Positions 6,885-10,603 of a DNA stretch of 10,603 nucleotides are shown here, piece by piece. Each line of letters starts with the position of its first letter. The stretch's first letter is position 1. The DNA is taken from the NCBI GenBank assembly GCA_049609065.1, contig JBMYYE010000085.1, positions 1 to 10,603 of the forward strand. Reading direction: 5' to 3'. This stretch comes from JBMYYE01 sp049609065. GTDB lineage: Bacteria > Pseudomonadota > Alphaproteobacteria > Rhodobacterales > Rhodobacteraceae. The notes beneath the pieces are model-generated. The model did no database searches, was not told the origin of the DNA, and saw only the letters and a list, made by a program, of their open reading frames with translations. The translations under genes and the position numbers were made by a program.

Positions 6885-7511
6885 CTAATATTTGGCCGTA
6901 AATGAAATCTCATCATAGCCTGCATCCCCGATCCCATAGACAAAATAGCTCATCGGGATTGTGAATGTGGTGGATGTCCCGTCGCTAGAAATTGTCCCCG
7001 TGGTGCGGGTGATTTCTTTGGCGTTGAAGGTCATGATAAAGTTGTGATCTTCGTGAAGAGCTAAGGGTCCGTATTTGAACTCTGTCGAAGGCTTAGGGGT
7101 TTTATTTGACGGCCCACGACGTGCAACACTGCTTAGGGCAGCCACATCCATCTCAAAGTGCAGTTCACGCGCCGCTTCATCCCATGACGCAGAAGCAAGT
7201 TTTTCTTTCGCCAAACCTTTGGCAAATTTTTCCAAACTCTGCGTACGGGGGGACCCAGGAGGCGTGATTTCATAGGTGTTTGTACCCGCATTATAGACGA
7301 TTTTTTCCTTATCGCTTGCTTTGGAGGGACGGCAAATGGGCTTGGGTGCCGCGCCCTCTATGAGGTCACACGCTTCTTCATCAAAATATTGGACCTGATG
7401 CGTTGTGATCGTCGCATCCTCATTTATGTCTGCCGTCATAACGACATCACAGGCCGACAAGAACGGGATCAACGCAACACATGCGGCTTTCGTAAAAACC
7501 ATAAGTTTCAT
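6885..7511 (-). CDS. Predicted lipoprotein of unknown function
   Basis: The 208-residue product begins with a lipoprotein signal peptide: hydrophobic core then lipobox L-S-A-C with the lipidated cysteine at C21. The mature part opens with D22, which in E. coli favours inner-membrane retention; whether that rule holds here is uncertain. It then reads VVMTADINEDATITTHQVQY, a strand-turn-strand start of the kind seen in LppM-like lipoproteins, but I do not recognise the family. C48 and C60 may form a disulfide. A charged helical region follows (about 91-115), then a beta-rich C-terminus rich in Thr and Ser (about 155-208). The start has AAAGG with a 6-base spacer, inside the palindrome CCTTTCGAAAGG (7518-7529). 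It begins 25 bases after ubiG and is probably co-transcribed with it. Confidence 0.85.
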   Translation of the reverse strand: MKLMVFTKAACVALIPFLSACDVVMTADINEDATITTHQVQYFDEEACDLIEGAAPKPICRPSKASDKEKIVYNAGTNTYEITPPGSPRTQSLEKFAKGLAKEKLASASWDEAARELHFEMDVAALSSVARRGPSNKTPKPSTEFKYGPLALHEDHNFIMTFNAKEITRTTGTISSDGTSTTFTIPMSYFVYGIGDAGYDEISFTAKY

Positions 7512-7536
7512 GATTTGCCTTTCGAAAGGAATAAGT

Positions 7537-8283
7537 CTAGCCGCGCTTTACGCTTGCGGTGACGTAGTTGACGGAAAGATCGCGGTCCGAAATTGACCAG
7601 CGCCATGAGATGGGATTAAACACAAACCCTTTGGCATCCACAGGGGTCAGACCCGACGTTTCGATGATGGTCTTAAGCTCATCCGGTGTGATGAATTTAT
7701 CCCATTCATGGGTGCCTTTGGGCAACCAGCGCATGATATGTTCCGCACCAATGATCGCCACCGCGTAGCTTTTCAAATTGCGGTTGAGGGTCGAGCAGAG
7801 CAATAGCCCCCCCTCTTTGAGGAGTTCATGGCTGGTGTTGATGAAGCTTTGCGGATCCGCCACATGTTCGATGACTTCCATGTTGATGACCACGTCAAAA
7901 CGCGCACCTTCTTCGGCCAGCGCCTCGGCGGTGATGTTACGGTAATCGATTTTGAGCCCTTGCGCATCTGCGTGCACTTGGGCCACAGGAATATTTCCGG
8001 CCGCCGCATCAGCGCCAACAACATCCGCCCCAAGCCGTGCCATTGGTTCAGACAAAAGCCCGCCACCGCAACCGATATCGAGGATTTTTAAGCCCTTAAA
8101 TGGCACATCATCCGTCAGATCCCGGCCAAACTCAGCCGCGATTTGTTGCGTGATATAATCCAAGCGGCAAGGGTTCAGCATATGAAGCGGTTTGAATTTA
8201 CCATTGGGATCCCACCATTCAGCCGCCATTGCTTCGAATTTTGCGACTTCATCTGGATCGATGCTATTTTGCGCTGTTGCCAT
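7537..8283 (-). CDS. ubiG: Ubiquinone biosynthesis O-methyltransferase
   Basis: The product (248 residues from ATG 8283) is the SAM-dependent enzyme that performs the two O-methylations of ubiquinone synthesis. Using this start, landmarks are the N-terminal EVAKFEAMAAEWWDPNGKFK (12-31), typical of UbiG, the SAM motif ILDIGCGGGLLSEP (67-80), the acidic VVGADAA (88-94), and FDVVINMEVIEHV (129-141). The conserved NRNLKSYAVAIIGAEHIMRW stretch (167-186) precedes GTHEWDKFITPDEL (190-203), and the C-terminus is a UbiG-type NYVTASVKRG. A second in-frame ATG at 8289 would add Met-Ala, but the AAAGGA ribosome site lies only one base before it and seven before 8283, so 8283 is preferred. The unidentified lipoprotein follows 25 bases downstream; pip diverges upstream. 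Confidence 0.96.
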   Translation of the reverse strand: MATAQNSIDPDEVAKFEAMAAEWWDPNGKFKPLHMLNPCRLDYITQQIAAEFGRDLTDDVPFKGLKILDIGCGGGLLSEPMARLGADVVGADAAAGNIPVAQVHADAQGLKIDYRNITAEALAEEGARFDVVINMEVIEHVADPQSFINTSHELLKEGGLLLCSTLNRNLKSYAVAIIGAEHIMRWLPKGTHEWDKFITPDELKTIIETSGLTPVDAKGFVFNPISWRWSISDRDLSVNYVTASVKRG

Positions 8284-8290
8284 GGCCATA

Positions 8291-8296
8291 TCCTTT
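8291..8296 (-). promoter_or_regulatory. Ribosome binding site deciding the ubiG start
   Basis: AAAGGA read on the minus strand. The spacer is 1 base to the upstream ATG (8289) and 7 bases to the downstream ATG (8283), which favours the shorter UbiG product. Confidence 0.6.
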
Positions 8297-8346
8297 GGGG
8301 CAGGTTAAACTCTAAAAACGTTCCCACCCTAGCTATAGCTTGAGCC

Positions 8347-9300
8347 ATGCTGAAACAAAACCCACCATCTTTGTACCCACAAACCACGCCCTATTCGCAT
8401 GGGATGCTTGATGTTGGGGATGGCCACCGTCTTTATTATGAAGAGGTCGGCAATCCAGATGGCATTCCTGTTCTTGTGCTTCATGGGGGACCAGGGGGCG
8501 GATGTAGCCCGTATATGCGGCGGTTTTTCAATCCTGATGTTTACCGCGTTATTTTATTTGACCAACGCGGCTGTGGGCGATCCACCCCGCATGCCTCAAT
8601 TGCGGCCAACACCACGTGGCATTTGGTGCGCGATATTGAAACCTTGCGCCACCATTTGGGGGTGTCGTCATGGGTGGTTTTTGGCGGGAGCTGGGGATCA
8701 ACTCTCGCGTTGATTTATGCGATCACGCACCCTGACCCCGTACGTTATCTAACACTGCGCGGAATTTTCCTTGCGCGCCCGTCGGAGCTATCATGGTTCT
8801 ACCAAGGGGGTGCGGCACAGTTTTGGCCGGATCTGTGGCAACACTTCCTTGATCCCATTCCTGTGGCTGAGCGCGGTGACCTGATCCACGCGTATCACAG
8901 ACGGCTCAATGGGGATGACAAAGCCGCCAAGAAAGCCTGTGCGCAGGCTTGGACGAAATGGGAAAATGCGCTGGCCACTGTGGGGTCAAACGGGCACGGC
9001 CCATCCGTGCCAAGCGACTATGCCCTCGCTTTTGCGCGCATTGAAAACCATTATTTTAAAAATGGCGCATTTCTGAAATCGGATAACTGGATTTTGGAAA
9101 ACGTTCACCGGATTGCACATATCCCCGGCACCATTGTCCAAGGCCGCCAAGACGTGATTTGCCTACCGCAATCTGCCTATGATCTATCCACGCATTGGGA
9201 CGGCGGACAATTGGCATTTATCGCGCAATCCGGACATGCGATGTCGGAACCGTACATCACCCGCAAACTGGTGCAGGTGATGGATTTTATTGCGGGTTAG
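8347..9300 (+). CDS. pip: Proline iminopeptidase (prolyl aminopeptidase, S33 family)
   Basis: The 317-residue alpha/beta hydrolase removes N-terminal proline from peptides in the cytosol. Family landmarks are LYPQTTPYSHGMLDVGDGHRL (9-29), the oxyanion loop HGGPGGGCSP (46-55), FDQRGCGRSTPHA (71-83), NTTWHLVRDIE (88-98), the nucleophile elbow GGSWGS (S115), and LRGIF (137-141). The substrate-amine glutamate region is RIENHYF (E233), and the rest of the triad is D269 (GRQDV) and H297 (SGHAMS). The GRxD motif has Gln where Tyr is usual. Length is normal for the single-domain enzyme. No convincing Shine-Dalgarno precedes ATG 8347; a TATAGC at 8334-8339 ends 7 bases before it, so a leaderless transcript is possible. 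Its stop lies 3 bases from the end of the convergent MBL gene. Confidence 0.96.
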   Translation: MLKQNPPSLYPQTTPYSHGMLDVGDGHRLYYEEVGNPDGIPVLVLHGGPGGGCSPYMRRFFNPDVYRVILFDQRGCGRSTPHASIAANTTWHLVRDIETLRHHLGVSSWVVFGGSWGSTLALIYAITHPDPVRYLTLRGIFLARPSELSWFYQGGAAQFWPDLWQHFLDPIPVAERGDLIHAYHRRLNGDDKAAKKACAQAWTKWENALATVGSNGHGPSVPSDYALAFARIENHYFKNGAFLKSDNWILENVHRIAHIPGTIVQGRQDVICLPQSAYDLSTHWDGGQLAFIAQSGHAMSEPYITRKLVQVMDFIAG

Positions 9301-9303
9301 AGC

Positions 9304-10263
9304 CTATTCAAATTCCATTTGCTCAAACACACGGCCCGCGTTTTTCTTTGCAAGCTCATCATATGTATCGAGATGCTTAAAGGGGCTTTGGTCCACATAA
9401 TACGCATCATCCAATGATCCACCTTCTTCGATCAACGCCCCAACTTTGCCGCGCACATATTCGAGATAGCCTTTGGTATAGCGGCGCACCTGATCCATGT
9501 TGGTTGGGTGACCGTGGCCTGGAATCACATATACCGCGCCCAAGGGTTCAAATTTAGCATCCCATGTTTCGAGCCAATCAGCCGTCATCGTGTCCTCAAA
9601 AATCGGGAGCATCCGTTCGTGAAAGGCCATATCCCCCGCGATTGCGAGCTTTTGCTCAGGCAACCACACCGTAATGTCACCCGCGCTATGGGCTGGGCCG
9701 AGATGGAGGACCTCGATCTTCATCTCGCCAAAATCCACATCATAGCGATCGGCGAAGGTTTCATCCGGCAGCGTGATATCGGTGCCTTCCCATTTTTCGC
9801 GGTTGTAGCGTTTCATACCTTCTAGAATCTGGCCGCCATATTCATCAAATTCATGTGCCGCATCTTCGTGTGCGATGATTTTCACGCCCTGTTCACGCCA
9901 ATAAGTATTGCCAAGCATCGCGTGGCCTTGGCCATTTTCATCAATCACAAGCTTAACAGGCTGATCCGTGATGGTTTTGATTTCTTCATGCAGTGCTTTG
10001 GCCAAAATATACGCCGCCCCGCCATTCACAACCACAACACCATCACCGGTCACGATGAAGCTCAGGTTATTGTTGTGACCTGAATTTTCATAGGTAGGCG
10101 GCGCGGTGGCCCCGATGGCAGACCACACATTTGGAATCACTTCCACAGGTTTTGAATAGAGCGGGCTTTGCGGATACTGATCCGCGATATCTTCGCTCGC
10201 GATGGCTTGTCCTGAGATCAAAATCGCAGCCGTGGATAACACTGAAAAAATATGGCGCTTCAT
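9304..10263 (-). CDS. Periplasmic metallo-beta-lactamase-fold protein with degenerate metal motif
   Basis: From ATG 10263 the product has 319 residues with a Sec signal peptide (MKRHIFSVLS..., predicted cleavage after AIA at 22). The MBL fold is recognisable: VIPNVWSAIGA (42-52), NNLSFIVTGDGVVVVNGG (65-82), LGPAHSAGD with H192, LAIAGDMAFH with D211, and VIPGHG with H250. The motif that should read HxHxDH is instead ENGQGH (109-114), keeping only H114, and the usual motif 1 Asp is N80. The second metal site (H114, D211, H250) could survive; the first has lost two histidines. It resembles the periplasmic MBL proteins found with quinoprotein systems, but no such system is in the window, and the substrate is unknown. 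A longer reading frame from 10353 is rejected because it would bury the signal peptide and lacks a comparable ribosome site. Confidence 0.85.
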   Translation of the reverse strand: MKRHIFSVLSTAAILISGQAIASEDIADQYPQSPLYSKPVEVIPNVWSAIGATAPPTYENSGHNNNLSFIVTGDGVVVVNGGAAYILAKALHEEIKTITDQPVKLVIDENGQGHAMLGNTYWREQGVKIIAHEDAAHEFDEYGGQILEGMKRYNREKWEGTDITLPDETFADRYDVDFGEMKIEVLHLGPAHSAGDITVWLPEQKLAIAGDMAFHERMLPIFEDTMTADWLETWDAKFEPLGAVYVIPGHGHPTNMDQVRRYTKGYLEYVRGKVGALIEEGGSLDDAYYVDQSPFKHLDTYDELAKKNAGRVFEQMEFE

Positions 10264-10270
10264 GGGGTTT

Positions 10271-10276
10271 TTCCTT
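10271..10276 (-). promoter_or_regulatory. Ribosome binding site deciding the MBL protein start
   Basis: AAGGAA read on the minus strand, with a 7-base spacer to ATG 10263. It supports the start directly in front of the signal peptide over the in-frame ATG at 10353. Confidence 0.6.
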
Positions 10277-10286
10277 TTATTCCTAA

Positions 10287-10310
10287 ACGCATTCGAAAGC
10301 TTGAATGCGT
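10287..10310 (-). promoter_or_regulatory. Operator-like palindrome overlapping the MBL promoter
   Basis: ACGCATTC (10287-10294) and GAATGCGT (10303-10310) are exact reverse complements separated by 8 bases. The repeat fills most of the -35/-10 spacer and covers the -10 box of the promoter described here, a placement typical of repressor sites. It could alternatively be a weak terminator hairpin for the Sel1 gene upstream, but no good T-run follows on the minus strand. Confidence 0.4.
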
Positions 10311-10319
10311 GATTGTCAA
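10291..10319 (-). promoter_or_regulatory. Candidate sigma-70 promoter of the MBL gene
   Basis: On the minus strand, a perfect TTGACA (10319-10314) is followed after exactly 17 bases by TCGAAT (10296-10291), which matches the -10 consensus at 4 of 6 positions. Transcription would start near 10284, giving a leader of about 20 bases with the ribosome site inside it. The -35 box and spacing are as good as any in the window. Confidence 0.5.
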
Positions 10320-10346
10320 CAGATTTCCAAAAGAAAGGGGTAGTGT

Positions 10347-10603
10347 CTAGCAACCTTTAAAGTTCTTCGCGATACATTCACGCGCTAGACTTTGTGCTTT
10401 GGCAATGTTTTCCGAAGTCATCTTTTCTGCAATAATGTCTTCGGCTTCTGGGATCTCTGCGTATCCCGAGGACCTCGCGACGCTAACCCACATATAAGCG
10501 TATACATTATCTTCCACGGCACTTTTGTCAGAGTCATACATCACACCTAGGTGGAATTGCGCATCTGCGTCGCCTTGTTCTGCCGCTTTGAGAACCCACT
10601 GCA
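10347..10603 (-). CDS. Sel1-repeat protein, C-terminal part
   Basis: The reading frame is open to the right edge, so only the last 85 residues are seen. It enters with a Sel1 repeat, WVLKAAEQGDADAQFHLG, followed by VMYDSD and VEDNVYAYMWVSVARSSG, the usual repeat-helix pattern. It then ends with a capping segment (AEKMTSENIAKAQSLAREC..., final residues FKGC) common at the C-terminus of Sel1 proteins. Sel1 repeats form TPR-like helical solenoids used for protein-protein contacts, often in secreted or envelope proteins. Partner and localisation cannot be told from this fragment. The stop is 83 bases before the MBL start, and an independent promoter lies in that gap. An internal GTG at 10544 is not the true start, since the repeat continues upstream of it. 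Confidence 0.85.
   Translation of the reverse strand, partial: QWVLKAAEQGDADAQFHLGVMYDSDKSAVEDNVYAYMWVSVARSSGYAEIPEAEDIIAEKMTSENIAKAQSLARECIAKNFKGC

Noticed and set aside
7518..7529. CCTTTCGAAAGG palindrome as an operator
   Set aside because: It lies between ubiG and the lipoprotein gene, with no promoter elements around it, and its right half is simply the ribosome site; chance is the simplest reading.
10264..10353. N-terminal extension of the MBL gene to ATG 10353
   Set aside because: It would place 30 charged residues before a good signal peptide, spans the promoter and palindrome, overlaps the Sel1 stop, and lacks a comparable ribosome site.
1..10603. Defence system, prophage, insertion sequence, CRISPR array or biosynthetic island
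   Set aside because: No transposase, integrase, phage, nuclease or toxin-antitoxin-like product, no terminal inverted repeats, no repeat array, and no stretch of obviously foreign composition was found; nearly all genes belong to familiar chromosomal families.

Overview
The window looks like an ordinary chromosomal segment of an alphaproteobacterium, most likely a Rhodobacterales (Roseobacter-type) marine bacterium of moderate GC. The evidence is the gene content and order: an NDUFAF5-type methyltransferase-like gene divergent from comF, then grxC, a Nit1-type amidase and a MarR regulator, with ubiG and pip nearby. This placement rests on remembered family knowledge, not on a search. Genes are tightly packed and no gene-free stretch exceeds about 110 bases. 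I see no tRNA, rRNA, CRISPR array, insertion sequence, phage gene or attachment site.

Layout. Positions 1-74 (minus) hold the 5' end of an unidentified membrane protein. Positions 182-616 (plus) encode a secreted DUF302 protein. Positions 644-2527 (minus) encode an SLC13-type transporter with two RCK_C domains. It lies 78 bases downstream of hemH (2606-3631, minus) and may share its transcript. Positions 3706-4521 (minus) hold the NDUFAF5-like gene. Divergent from it, after only 30 bases, is a plus-strand cluster: comF (4552-5283), grxC (5313-5570), a Nit1-type amidase (5570-6400) and a MarR regulator (6401-6844). The last three overlap by one base or abut. A convergent minus pair follows: ubiG (7537-8283) and then an unidentified lipoprotein (6885-7511). 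pip (8347-9300, plus) diverges from ubiG. It converges on a periplasmic metallo-beta-lactamase-fold protein (9304-10263, minus) that lacks most of the usual metal motif. The C-terminal part of a Sel1-repeat protein (10347-10603, minus) runs off the right edge.

How the genes relate. Several serve respiratory-chain assembly or redox housekeeping: heme synthesis (hemH), a complex I assembly-factor homologue, ubiquinone synthesis (ubiG), glutaredoxin (grxC), and an amidase of the family that repairs deaminated glutathione. This is a loose functional neighbourhood of core genes on different strands, not a single operon.

I found no convincing new biological system. The observations most worth a second look are four. 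The MBL protein has ENGQGH where HxHxDH is expected, and a strong promoter with an overlapping palindrome upstream. The NDUFAF5-like protein has no visible SAM-binding motif I. A 12-bp perfect hairpin closes the marR gene and so the comF cluster. A possible ribosome-site-masking leader precedes the SLC13 gene.
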